64,000 nt of DNA from positions 86,293,648 to 86,357,647 of the forward strand of contig OZ020267.1 in assembly GCA_963971225.1 (NCBI GenBank), in the 5' to 3' direction. The position numbers and the translations under genes are program-made. The DNA comes from Melieria omissa (Eukaryota > Arthropoda > Insecta > Diptera > Ulidiidae). Position 1 is the first letter of the stretch. Each line of letters starts with the position of its first letter. Of this stretch, positions 31,274 to 42,189 are shown one piece after another. The notes below the pieces were generated by a model. That model did no database searches. It was not told the origin of the DNA and saw only the letters and a program-made list of their open reading frames with translations.

Positions 31274-31920
31274 CGCAATATCATTACCAGACTGGAAATT
31301 AGTATTATCTGTTGAAGTTTTTACAGATGGTGATTTTAAAAGTTTAATAGCTGATAGTAATAGGTGTTGAATCTTTTTTTTAGGAAGTTTCCTTAAACTT
31401 GATAAAATTGGATCGGAAGCAACAAGAAATCGATGCAAAATATCATGATTGGTTTTTTCTCTGCTAGTCTTGCGTGTAAAATGTTCTCTGTATTTTTTTA
31501 ATTCTTTATTCAGTGCTTCTTGAGCTTCCTCAGTTAATTGGCCAATTGGTAACAGAGCGTGGTGTATTATTTCTGGCCCATGAATTAGAAATTTGTGCAC
31601 CGTAGGTGGCATATTGCACCATGGATACTTTGATACAAAATATCTCGCAGTATCATGTGCGAAATTTCGAAACTTTACAATATCTACCTCATGGCCACAA
31701 GAAACCACTATCAGTATAACGTGCAACCTTTTTATCAAGTTCAAGTCAACATTCGTGATTTCAGACGATAGCTATACGTTTCGAAAGAACCTTCTTGCCG
31801 TATTTCAATCATTTGAGTTGCCGAAGTTGAGTTGTTCGGTTGATCAACAATCAAACCTGCTTTCTCTCTGAATCCCTTTTGAATATTTTGTTTTGTTTCG
31901 TTAACAATTTTCTTCTCGTT
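31181..31920 (-). pseudogene. C-terminal part of an uncharacterised arthropod transposon-like protein
   Basis: The open frame 31744-31181 (187 residues), with a frame-shifted extension up to about 31900 (KAGLIVDQPNNST), matches from memory the C-terminal third of a large family of arthropod proteins that are annotated only as uncharacterised. Typical stretches are YPWCNMPPTVHKFLIHG, PIGQLTEEAQEALNKE, YREHFTRKTSREKT and SDPILSS. I cannot name a biochemical function, though its position inside inverted repeats suggests a transposase. The C-terminus ends in about 30 mostly Asp residues, encoded by an ATC-rich microsatellite that has probably expanded into the frame. It belongs to the same family as the protein at 51223-52730 by my reading, although the two preserved parts overlap little. 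Confidence 0.6.
31186..31270. repeat. TCA/ATC trinucleotide microsatellite
   Basis: About 28 near-perfect TCA/TTA triplets. On the minus strand they read as Asp/Asn codons at the end of the protein fragment above. Confidence 0.95.
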
Positions 31921-33516
31921 TCCTGACCTTACTTGTCATTTTTTGTATTGGTAATTTGTACGATAAATGAAGAAGACATTAAAAAAATCGTATCCAACCA
32001 TGAAGTACTGACAGTCCAAAACAAAGATTAGTAGCATAAAGCTACTTTTATCCTTCTACTTCTATCTAAATCTATCTATCTAAATATATCAATGGCAGGG
32101 TCACTTTAACTCGGAATGTCAAAATATTTGATTAAATCAGAATTTATACGAATTTCATTAAATTTTTTTTTACGAAGGTACAATAAAAGTATTAACAGAA
32201 CAAATATGCCCAACCTTATTTGTAGTGTTCTGCAATAGAATAACAAAAACAAAACAGAAACACATGATAACAACAACATTCATTACTCCATGAAGATCAA
32301 TCGAAATCACACATTTTGGCACTGACTTTGAAGCACTAAAACTTAAATATTTCAGAAAATGCACAAAAGTGCACTTTAATTTTTTGCAATATAGTAGTAA
32401 AATATATGTTCTTTACATATCATATAAAATTATTACGGCCTTTCGCAGCCAAAGTAACTATATGTCTACCTATATCCTTTAAATATGTACAATTTTAAGA
32501 CTATAACTAACAAATTTGTATAAATTATTAATACACATATTCTACAAACATAATTTTGTTTAAACATAAGTACAATACCTGAGGTTGAAGGTTCCATATT
32601 AAAAAAATTAAGTTTTGTAAGAATGATATTAAAAAAAGCACTTCAAATAACTGGCAAATGCGTAACGCGCTCTAAACACAACGGAGCAATGAACAAATAT
32701 GCATTTTGCAAAGCGCACTGTGACAATACCGTTCAATGTAGATCATTTATTTTTTCACCCAGTGATGCACAATTTTATCTACTTTTCCCCCATACCAAAT
32801 GTTATCAAGATATTTGAATTTCATTTTTTTAATTAATCGCCATTTTGGGCATCAAATACCCCACTGTGCGATGGTTGGAGGTCGACGGCGAAGAGGGAGG
32901 CCGTGTCTCCGGTGGAAGGACCAAGTTGAAGAGGCCCTGTCATCTCTTGGTGTTACCAACTGGAGAAGGCGCGCGCAAAGCATAGGCGCCTGGAAAGAAG
33001 TTTTGCGGCAGGCCGTAACCCGATAACGGGCTGTTACGGCCAGTTAAGTAAGTAAGTAGAATGCTAGTTCTAGTAGGCTAGTACGTATCTCTGGACTAAA
33101 AGGTTGGACTAAAAGTTTCCATTATCATTATTATGGCAATGATGGAAACTTTTAGTCCAACCTAGCAATGATGGCTAATTTTAGTCCAACCTTGCAATGA
33201 TGGCTCGCGATCGTCATGGAAACATTTAGTCCACTCTGGAATGTGCGAGAACGATCTGCGCGATAACCGGACAGGTATAAAAGGCAGCCGGGTACGGCGC
33301 AGCGAGTCAGTCTTGGTTTAGACAAGTGGAGGTGCCACACGGAGTAATTAAGCAAATAATTAAGTGTAAAGACAGTAAAGTGTGAAATTGGTGAAATAAA
33401 GTGCTTGTTGGTTTTCATTGACTGCGTTTGAGAAACTAAGTGTGTTTTGTTTATTTCAAATTACGCAATCCAGAGATACGTAACTAGCCCACTAGAACTA
33501 ACATTCGTAACAATAT

Positions 33517-35155
33517 TCTAAAAAAGAAGTTTATTTAAACACAATAAAATGTAAAAAACCTTTCAGAAAGTTTTGGTTTCGACCATTTTTGGCCGAAACC
33601 GAAACCACTTATTTGGGCCGAAACCGAAACCAAATATTCGGTCAGACACTACAAATATTATTAGGGGTCAAAAATAGAACGAAAAATGTGTAATATATAG
33701 CTCGACATATTTTTTATTTAAGCCGGGATATGTTAATCTTCTTAAATTGAATGGTCGAACCCATTACAAAATTGTAAACAAAATGCTTACATGAATTAAA
33801 ACTTAGTTTGTGGAGATCAGAGGGATGGATCAGTGTACAATTTGTAGATTGTGATAAACCAAAAATTGGGGGCAGAAGTAGGGGTAAATGGCGTCGCATC
33901 GAGTTAATAGTATACAAAAATGCTAGGAAATTGCTGTTGAAGCTGAAGCTGATGTCATTCTTAGATGTTTAAATGCCTTGGAATCATGCATTTCATTTTA
34001 AGATTTTTCCGAACATCCAATCAACCATTAAGGAGACAAATTTTCCGACACTCGGGATCCCGAAGCAGCAGCACAAAGATTCCGGAGCTGATTAACACAG
34101 CCGGGATCCCAGTAATCACGATTCGAGATCCTGGGGTTTAGTGCCTTAGTGGCCACCATAATGCGATCAAAGACGAATTAATGCGCGGACTGAGCTCATT
34201 CATCACATAAAGGATTTCGTATGTGATTGAAAACCCTTATTAAGTCATTGATTGCAAAACGCGGTGAAGTAGTCCCCCCTCCCCCGCAAACCCAGGGTGT
34301 TCCAGACCTTTCCCATGGGTGATTTTCAGCCAGTCAGGGAACAAAGGGGATGCATTTTCTGTATTCTCATTGTGTCTTCCTGGCCACCTCAGGAAGTAGA
34401 ACGTCCTTGCCATAGTATATGGGCTCTACCATGGTCAACTAACCCTGTCCCGGACAAAATATTTTCTGCCATGCCTTCGTTTTGCACGCCCGCCGGCGGT
34501 CGCACCAAAATATGAATGCGAACACAAACAAAAATACTAAAAATAAGCGACGAATATCATTCGACCTGTATTACTACACCACATTACAACTTACAGCCTT
34601 GCCAGAGCATTCGCTCCGAAATACTGATGAAGACCTAAGGCTCACTACCAGCCGGAAAAAATACCTTCCAAGATGGCCGGGGTGATCGAATGAGCAAACC
34701 TCTGCCGTCTGTCTCTGCTCTAATTGGCTCCCCTTCCTTCGGTCCAGGAAGACTTAAAGAGGTATGCTAAAAGTATTGCGAAAAAATACGGGGCTTCAAC
34801 CGTCTTTGCCACGTAAGAGAAAAAGCGAAAACATAACTCTCTTTCAATGTCCTAGAAGTGAAGGATGTGTACTCAGCAAGCAGTTTAGAGGTAGACCCAG
34901 AGCGGGCGCGAGTCGCTGCCTATCCCCAGAAGACACTGAGCAAAGGGAAGCTCTCTTTCTTGGGAGAAGCCGATGTGCGCAAGATAGCAAAAGGGTAGGT
35001 AACAGAGATCAGCAAGCGGTCATATATTTATGACTTAATATGTATTCATGTAAAATTCAGTGTAAATGTATGTATCATCACCGCAAACGAAACATTCATT
35101 CTGCATACCACTAAACCGAACCATCCAATCATCAGCTTGCAATACTAAAAGAAAG
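33517..35155. other. Region without recognisable gene
   Basis: I find no supported coding sequence. At 33575-33650 there is a cluster of GGCCGAAACCGAAACC words with an inverted partner. GC-richer text at 34260-35020 contains short frames without recognisable similarity. This may include unique, non-mobile DNA. Confidence 0.4.
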
Positions 35156-35157
35156 CA

Positions 35158-35325
35158 ACATCGGTGGTACCGATGATCGCATACAAACTATGCAAACACC
35201 GCATATCACCACATTCTCATATCAATTCGGAATGCGGTGGTGCCGATGATCCAAACGAAAGATGGAAACACCGCATACCACCGAATTCTCATATCACTTC
35301 GGCATGCGGCGGTGCGGTGGTTTCT
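35158..35325. repeat. 72-bp tandem repeat, two and a third copies
   Basis: GGTGGTACCGATGATC at 35164 recurs as GGTGGTGCCGATGATC at 35236 and starts again at 35308; each unit carries CACCGCATA and TTCTCATATCA. Confidence 0.8.
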
Positions 35326-35429
35326 CTGAGTTCGGTTTGTTGATTATTCGTTGTTGAATCCAAAAATAGTGCCACCCTGTGCTATAACTATACATAAATT
35401 TTTCATCCATATATTGTCAATATTAAATA

Positions 35430-35995
35430 CAAGGTGCGCCATCTAAATGTGGTCGATGGAAATATTGAATAACTTTGACAGATTTACACCGATTGACGTC
35501 GTCGAACACATTTCGGAAAGTTTATTGCATTACAATTTTAACCAGGAATCGATTCACGCCCAAAGAACGCGCGGAAATAGTAACAATGTTCATTAAATGT
35601 AATCGTTCAGTTGTTGCAACACAGCGTGAGTATCGTCAAAAGTATCGCGGTCGTTCTGCATTTAACGGCACCGGACTTTTTTTGTGGGGATTTTTAAAAA
35701 GCAAAGTGTATGCCAACAAACCAAAGACTTTAGACGAGCTTAAGGACAATATTCGAGCCGAAATCACTGCGATATCACCCGAGATGCTGGCAAATGTCAT
35801 GGAAAATGCCAGAAAAAGAGCTGAATTTTGTATCCGCAATGAAGGTGGTCATCTGATCGACGTTGTTTTTGGAAACTGAATGGAAAAAATTGTAAAGCTT
35901 CAAATTTTATAAAAATAAATAGTTTTCCAAAATCGATTGAGAATTGTTCAAGTTATTCAATATTTCCATCGACCATATTTAGATGGCGCACCCTG
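35430..35995 (+). mobile_element. Deleted Tc1/mariner-type element
   Basis: Inverted ends of about 46 bp (starting CAAGGTGCGCCATCTAAATG) are flanked by TA. The inner frame (35475-35879) joins a transposase N-terminus (RFTPKERAEIVTMF, helix-turn-helix) directly to its C-terminus (LWGFLKSKVYANKPKTLDEL and RKRAEFCIRNEGGHL). The whole catalytic middle is missing, yet the frame stays open across the junction. This is a 566-bp non-autonomous copy of a family different from those at 8331 and 42887. Confidence 0.85.
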
Positions 35996-36133
35996 TATAA
36001 TGTGACCCTTTAAACTAAAATGGCGGCTATATCGACATGCAATTGTTAATCGACAGAATAACGAAACATAAACATGGATGGTTGCATAATTGCAGTTTCT
36101 TAAAAATTATTTCTTAATCCTTACAGAGCTTAA

Positions 36134-36856
36134 GGGGAGGTTCGTTCAAATTTTTTTGAAAAAATCGTGTTTTTTTTCACATAAAATTAAAGCTGTATGT
36201 CCGTAGAATATGTGTACTAAAGGATTTTTCGATACGATCGCCTTGTCCGCACACGAGTTTGTTTCTTCTACAGTGTTTTCCCCAGTTTTTGCCCGGAGCT
36301 GTTATCTTTCAACACGTTTTTCTCGAAAGCACGTTTTCCATCTGAATTTCAAGGATATCTCTTGATCTATTGTTCTAATTTCCTTAATCTAAAGCATGTT
36401 TGAAAGGTGATAATTTTCTGTATGGCTTATACCTAAAACGAGCATAAGTTACTATTAAATTGTTATTTATAATTAAGGTTTAATAACAAAAAAAGTGGCA
36501 AAAAAATTTTTTTTTTCGACCGTTCACATTTCAGTCAATTTTTGGTCAAAAATCATCATAGTTAGGTATAAGCCATAGAAAATTTCATCTACTTTCATTT
36601 AAAAAAAACCTTTTTCAGATTACTACAAGAGGCTGTAGGCTTGAAATTCGGAGACTAGATTTTTCAGGCAGTGATCGACGAAAGCCGCCATTGTTCAGCC
36701 GCCATTTTGAATTTTGTTACAAAAAATATATCATATTATTGTATAATAAAATACCCATTCAACCGTCAAAACCGGATGTTTCTATGTTTTTTCATCAAGC
36801 CACAAATCATTTCCAAACTTAGGCCTTTTTTCGGCCAAATTTGAAAGAACCTCCCC
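36134..36856. mobile_element. TTAA-flanked MITE
   Basis: Inverted ends GGGGAGGTTCGTTCAAATTT (left) and GGGGAGGTTCTTTCAAATTT (right, reverse complement) are flanked by TTAA at 36130-36133 and 36857-36860. It is 723 bp long and has no coding sequence. Similar to piggyBac-type MITEs, but because CTTAAG is palindromic the duplication could be shorter. Confidence 0.7.
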
Positions 36857-36860
36857 TTAA

Positions 36861-37499
36861 GTAATCTGTTAAGTATCGAAATATCAGTATGTACCAGTCG
36901 ATAACTTTGTCCGTTGTCATAGAGTATTTCATTGATGTGGGTCCAATTATCGACAATTGATTCAATCATCATATAACTTGAGTTCTATCGTGTTTGTAAA
37001 ATATTTAACCATTTTTTGCATGATTCCATAACTTCTAGACTTCAAATTTATGAGAGTTAGAATTAGCAGCAGTTGTGCTGGCAAAATCCATGCCGCCAAC
37101 ATTTTTTCCAAATGCGTAACCTAATTTATACGCTTCGCGAATTGTTTATTATGGATACTTGCTTTCACTCACTACAAACGACGGATACCTACGCAAACAA
37201 AGGGTTCGTGGGAGCAACATTCATAATGACCGCATCATCGCAAGTTCGCTCGGCTTTTGTTTTTAGTAGGTAGTAAAAATAATGAGTATTTATGCGGTGA
37301 TATCCAAAAGTGTGGTACTTATTGCTAATCTCTGGTAGGTAACCTCACTCACTGGCCATGACTTCTGCTGATAAACCGTAATCACCAAAGGACTGCAGAC
37401 TGCCTTCAGCAGGTAGTCCCGAAACTAGAAGATTGGAAGGGGTTGAGCTTCGTGTTTACCTCGGGGATGATGTCCCAAAGATGTATCACATTACACACA
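36861..37499. other. Region without recognisable gene
   Basis: No supported gene or terminal repeats seen between two MITEs. Confidence 0.35.
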
Positions 37500-37501
37500 T
37501 A

Positions 37502-38022
37502 CCTCACTTTGCGTCGTGGTTACGTTCCAAAAAAACACGACGCAAAGTGAATTATGATTTTCTATAGCAAACCATGTAAATATCGAAGATAGGTTCCAGG
37601 GTTACGAAAATACTACTTTTTAAAAAGAAAATTGAACAAAGTAAACATTTAAAAAACAAAAATAATATAAAATTGTATTACATACATACAAAAAAAAAAT
37701 AAATGCAATTAAAAAAAAATAAAATATTCAATTAATTAATAAGAACAAAATTAAAATAAATCACTGTCTGATGAGTCCAGAGTGGCTGTTGTCGTAAGTC
37801 GGCTTTCTTTCACAAAAGTTAGAAAGGGAATCCCCGAGTTTTGATGGCATGGCGCAATTAGAAACAAAAGTCGTGTCATCTTTTAAAAAAAAAGAAAATT
37901 AAAGACTCGAACCCAAAACAAACGCAACTTCGAAAATCTAACGACGCACAGTGAAAATTAGTACTAATTCAGCAGCGACGCAACTTCGAAAAAAACGCAA
38001 AACGAAACGACGCAAAGCGAGG
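37502..38022. mobile_element. MITE with CCTCRCTTTGCGTCGT ends
   Basis: The left end CCTCACTTTGCGTCGT and right end (reverse complement CCTCGCTTTGCGTCGT) are inverted, flanked by TA. The left end also folds on itself: CACTTTGCGTCGTG returns inverted at about 37536. The inner 500 bp is A-rich with more CGACGCA words and no gene. Confidence 0.65.
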
Positions 38023-38379
38023 TATTGGTGTATTCCTTCCTTCCCCGAAGCCCGTTTGCTTTAATGCAGGCGCAAAATCCTGGGATTATAATACCTCTGG
38101 AAAGGAGGGTGGAGAGAGTTTTGCTTAACCTGGTTGTTAGCAACACTGCGCCTGTCTGCAGTCAGTAAGAAGCCGGTAGTAGGGCAGGAAACAATGCAAG
38201 AAGGAAACAAAGCCAGTTCTACAAAGTTATAATATCAGTATTTTCTATAAATTATCGCATCGCGTAGCATAACTGGCCGCCGGGAATAATCGAAAAAGAG
38301 CGTTTCGAGATAGTGTAAGCATTACGTGCCATAGCATACCAACGGTAGTGATATTCGATACGGAATTTTTGAATGTTTG

Positions 38380-38745
38380 AGACAGTGCCCGCGTTGCGTG
38401 GCATAACGGGCCGCCGTCAGTGTTTGGGCTTTCGTGTCTCGAGACTGCAAACTTTCAGTGCGGCGCAAGCGTGCCAAAAAGGCCGCCAGTGCAAATCAGC
38501 AAGCACGTGAGTACAGTACGGTGAAAGCGTGTCGTAACAATCGTCGGTGGTGACTGTGAACATTTGAGGAAGCAAGCACGTGAGTACAGTGCAGCGCAAG
38601 CGTGCCATAGCGGGCGTCGGTGGTGGCTGCGAACATTTAAGGCAGCGAGTACATGAGCGAAGTGCAGCGCAAGCATGCTGTAACGGTCCTCGGTAGTGGC
38701 TCTGAACATTCGAGGTGGCAAGCGTGTGAGTACAAGCACAGAATA
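38380..38745. repeat. About 72-bp minisatellite, around five diverged copies
   Basis: Units of 71-74 bp built on GTGAGTACAGTGCAGCGCAA and a CGTCGGTGGTGGCTG-like part start near 38500, 38574, 38645 and 38719, with an older unit before. Related units reappear at 41940-42125, beyond the P-like relic. Confidence 0.7.
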
Positions 38746-39432
38746 AACAGTATACAGAAGGCGCATCTGAAATAATTTTGCGATTTCATTTCAGACGCGG
38801 GCGGGAAGCAGCATAAATGAGGAAAATGTATATTGAACCGAGAGAGTAAGCGCAAGCGAGCGGAGAGCTGCTTTGCGATGCTCTCTTGCATTCCCGCATT
38901 CATTCGATGGATTGTTGCTTTATTCTCATTTCGACAACAACACGCAATGTTGTTGTTTTCCGCAACAAGCCAGCTTGGCTTTACTCGGGCACATTGAAAT
39001 GGTGCTTGTTTTGGCAAAGCGACCGCTCAGTCACTTTTTCCTATGCAAATTTTGCCTGTCCGCTTCTTGTTCTTGTTTGTAAAAAAGCAAGCGCAGAGCG
39101 AACAGGTGCCGGCAAATTTGTTTCTTGTCATAATCAATCGAAACTTCGAGCTGAATGGTCGTTTTTCTTTTCATGCTGCGCTTAGATTAATTGATATTAA
39201 ATTTTGCAAATATTTAGACGTGGTTGATCCAAAATAAAAATTTTTACAAATATTTTTACGAGGCTAGTTCCAAGTAAAATTATTTGTATAAATTTTGACG
39301 TGGTTGATTCCAATTTTGAATTTTTTGCAATTGTTTTGACGTGGTTGATCCAAATTAGTTAGTTGATCCTTTCCTTGGTTATTATATTACTTTTGATTTG
39401 GCATATTCATTGACTTTACTAGTATACGAAAA

Positions 39433-41443
39433 ATGGATCCTGCTCCGTGTAAAAATTTATTACCCCGGGTGGGTAAAAATTTAATACAGTCAGGGCTTCA
39501 ATGCTGCATAACATGTTGCCGAAAATCTAAACGGGATGATGAACAACTTAAGATGTTTAAATTTCCGCCCTATGACTCAGCTATGGGCCAAATTTGGCGA
39601 GAAAAATGTAGCATTAAAACTAAAGAATACAGCAAACCATTATTTATATGCGTAAATCACTTCTCAAGTTCTGACATTGGGAAAAATATTTCAAATCTGG
39701 AGCAGTTCCTGTATTTAATTTGGAAAATGTTGAAGAAACTTATGAGTTTTCGGAGCCCGATTCAACTAGAAAGAGACGAAAAAGTGAGTCCGTAGATGGG
39801 CATTGCAATAATTGCTCATCATATGCTAAATCCGTAAATTTTTACAGGAAGAAATATTACAACATTTTGGCAAAATACAGAAACATAAAAAACCAGAAGA
39901 AATTACCAAAAAAGTCAGAAGTACTCCAACGTATCGACTCTTATAATAACGTGAGAAAAGAATCAAAAGTATTTTGTAAGCTTCTAAGTTCCCGTCCTAA
40001 AGAATATACGGAATATACACATATATATAAAAGATTTGGCTCAAAATATTTATTATGTCTCGCAATCGCCGTATCAATTTTTAAGAAATAAACTAAATCT
40101 AAATTTGCCACATATCTCGACTGTTAATCGATGGGCCCCTGTAAAGTTCCTGCAGCCAGGTTTTAAGAACTCTGCTTTTGAGGTCATAAGAAAACGGTGC
40201 TTGGATTTGACCCAGAGCGAAAAAAAGAACATGATTCTATTAATGGATGAAATGGCAATTAGAAAGGAATTACGATATAATCCTAAATTGTATGAAGAAA
40301 ATGAGGTTGAAAGAACAAGCCAAATAGGAAAACAATTATGTGTTTTTATGGTCAAATCAATGTTTTCAAACTGGTCATTGGTAGTAAATTACTTTGTTTC
40401 CAAAAACGGACTCTCTGTCAATATTTTAAAAAATATAATTCTGGCCAGCTTTATAGAAAATATTGACAAAATATTTGATTGCCTAAACAGTGGATCGTTA
40501 TATTCCAAAAATTTCTACAGATCTGCGATTCAACTCAACAGTTTATCACATGAGTATATAAAGTTCTTCCTTAAATACCTGGATGATATCGCATTTGTTG
40601 ACAAAAAGAAAAAAGTATTTTTTTTTATGGGATGAAACTTACTCTAAAAGCTGTTTTGCTATTAGTAGACGAGCTGTTTGAGAAAAAATTCGACATTTTT
40701 TTTTATGACAAGGACATTAAACCAAGACAAACTTGAAAATATGTTTTCTATACTAAGACAAAAATGTGGTAATAATATAAATCCACCAGTGGCTGATATT
40801 AATAATATATTAGCACGCTTAATGGCCGCAAAAACTGTGCAATTGAGTTCCCACAGCAATTGTGAAGAACTAAATGATACTACGTTTGAAACGCTTTCTA
40901 ATATCGTATTAAATCTCGACTCAGCTCCTGAACATAGCGAAGAAACTAGTCAAACCGATGATTTTGAAGTGGATAATAATACAGCCATCCTTGCCGATTT
41001 CATATTAAATGATAGTTTTGAGAACTGTTTTAATTTACCATCGATTTAGCGTCTTTAAGATATTTTTTGGGTTATGTTGTCTACAAAATCCTTACCAAAA
41101 TAAACTGTGAAACATGTGCAGCGGAATTGAGAAAAGAAGATGAGGTACTAACAGTTCCTTGTGAACTTTTCATATTTCACAAAAACTTTAACTCTCTCAA
41201 AGATTTCGGCAACCTTATTAGTCCATCGCAAATTCTATTAGAGATAAGCAAAGTACACATTTCAATTTTCCGCAACATTTTTGAAAAACAGCCATAAATT
41301 GTAGGCATAAAAAATGTAATAAAAGTTAAATGCCAAAATGCTACACCACGTGTCCTGATCATAAAAACACAATTTTGGACTTTATGATTAGTTCTTCTCA
41401 GGAAGCATTGTGCATGGGCCTCCGAAAAGAAAAATTTAACTAA
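39433..41443 (+). pseudogene. P-element-like transposase relic with THAP domain
   Basis: The N-terminus (39433 on) has a THAP zinc-finger pattern: CC-x2-CC near residue 24, FPPYDS, W, and C-x2-H in FICVNHF. It then continues after a frameshift near 39680 with a basic, coiled-coil-like segment (GHCNNC to KLLSSRP). After a second shift near 40075 comes the catalytic-domain start (RNKLNLNLPHISTVNRW, LLMDEMAIRKELRYN). The middle of the catalytic domain seems deleted near 40440. The C-terminus has NQDKLENMFSILRQKCG and, after another shift, GYVVYKILTKINCETC and CPDHK up to a stop at 41443. These motifs are typical of P-element/THAP9 transposases. Terminal inverted repeats were not found. Non-functional. 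Confidence 0.75.
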
Positions 41444-41939
41444 ACCCCGAAAACTTAAAATCCTAAAAACGTAATAAACTCTGGTAATTTTGACCAAACT
41501 TATTCCTTGACTTATTCCCACAATTGGGGGTTTTTATCGTAGTATTGTGAATTGCTGAGCTCGTTACAGAAATCAGCCAAAGCAAAAATATATTCTAACT
41601 TCAGTTGTTAGCCAGCGGCAACAACAACCACAGGCTGTCGACTTTCATTTCCTCCATCACAATGCATGCGGCACATCGCTTTGTTGGCCAACAACAACAA
41701 CCACATACATATATGGTGCGTTACTGTTTGGTACACCGGCATGCGATTAATACTTTTATCTGTTTGCTCTCCGAACATTTCATTTTGCGCTCTCACAGCT
41801 TCTCTTTTTACGCTCTCGCGCTCTGTGCGTTCTCATCCTCTTTACTGCTTCCCCCGCATCCACAAACGGGTCCTACCGCTGGAACCCGCGAAGAAAATTT
41901 TCTTTACACCAAATGCGCATTCTGTATATTGTTTGTTCT
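41444..41939. other. Region without recognisable gene, CAACAA-rich
   Basis: Contains AACAACAACAACC clusters and a CGCTCTC-rich part that looks like a rough inverted partner of GAGAG/GCGCAAGCGAG words at 38840-38880. These might be subterminal sequences of the P-like element, but this is weak. Confidence 0.3.
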
Positions 41940-42125
41940 ATGGTACAAGGCAGCGCGAGCGTGCCGTAGAACATTCGGGACACAACTTTTTGAGCGGTTT
42001 GGTACAGCGCAAGGGTGGCATGACAGACCGCTGGTAGTGAGCAAGGATTCGATTGCGTAGTACAGTGCAACACGAGCGTGGCGGAGCGGGCCGCCGGTGG
42101 TGTTTCGAGCATTCGAAAAAAGTTT
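41940..42125. repeat. Diverged copies of the 38380-38745 minisatellite
   Basis: Three partial units with GCGCGAGCGTGCCGTAG, GCGCAAGGGTGGCATGA and CACGAGCGTGGCGGAG, in the same orientation as the left block. Confidence 0.6.
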
Positions 42126-42189
42126 TAAGCGCTTTGCTTTGCGATATGCCAAGCTTGTGTTATATAGCGGGTCGCCGCACAGTGCTTCG

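Larger units (their letters stand above)
30984..32868 (-). mobile_element. DNA transposon of an uncharacterised family, deleted copy
   Basis: Both ends read CACAGTGGGGTATT inward, and the inverted similarity extends about 35 bp to a GGCGAT(C/T)AAT motif. A 7-bp repeat TGCGATG (30977-30983, 32867-32873) flanks it, overlapping the right end by two bases; an 8-bp duplication with one mismatch is possible. The host LINE reading frame resumes on the other side. Inside is only the C-terminal part of a protein related to the one at 51223-52730, so this is a deletion derivative. Confidence 0.75.
30843..33058 (+). mobile_element. RTE-like LINE 3' end, split by a DNA transposon
   Basis: The C-terminal end of a LINE RT protein is coded in two pieces that fit end to end. 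The first, 30843-30983, has NELYELYKDMDV and RLRWLGHVCRMD. The second, 32867-33026, has GRRRRGRPCLRWKDQ and TNWRRRAQSIGAW, then a stop. The 3' tail is TAAG repeats. A 10-bp duplication GAATGCTAGT flanks it (30833-30842, 33059-33068), so insertion into the LTR is well supported. It is strongly 5' truncated (about 95 codons left). Confidence 0.8.
30827..33512 (+). mobile_element. Solo LTR (gypsy/mdg1-type size), split by a LINE
   Basis: The LTR starts TGGTACGAATGCTAGT at 30827 and ends CATTCGTAACA at 33512. It is flanked by a 4-bp duplication ATAT (30823-30826, 33513-33516). The two ends are inverted repeats of about 40 bp. Without the inserted LINE it would be about 460 bp. A TATA box (TATAAAAG at 33276), an initiator-like TCAGTC about 31 bases on, and AATAAA at 33395 are in LTR order on the plus strand. 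A 22-bp-stem hairpin (GGTTGGACTAAAAGTTTCCA and its complement) lies at about 33100-33165. No internal coding part remains. Confidence 0.75.

Noticed and set aside
31185..31370. Plus-strand Ser-rich frame
   Set aside because: Product of the TCA microsatellite read in another frame; the minus-strand protein explains the region.
30827..33512. Interpretation of the inverted ends at 33060 and 33510 as a small TIR transposon
   Set aside because: The true left end was found at 30827 on the other side of the LINE, with TG...CA ends, an ATAT duplication, a TATA box and a poly(A) signal, which fits a solo LTR better.
34297..35033. Three short plus-strand frames that might be host exons
   Set aside because: No domain, no convincing splice pattern, no start context that I could support.
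38417..39237. Overlapping Cys/His-rich frames on both strands
   Set aside because: They follow the 72-bp minisatellite period and have no stable frame or domain.
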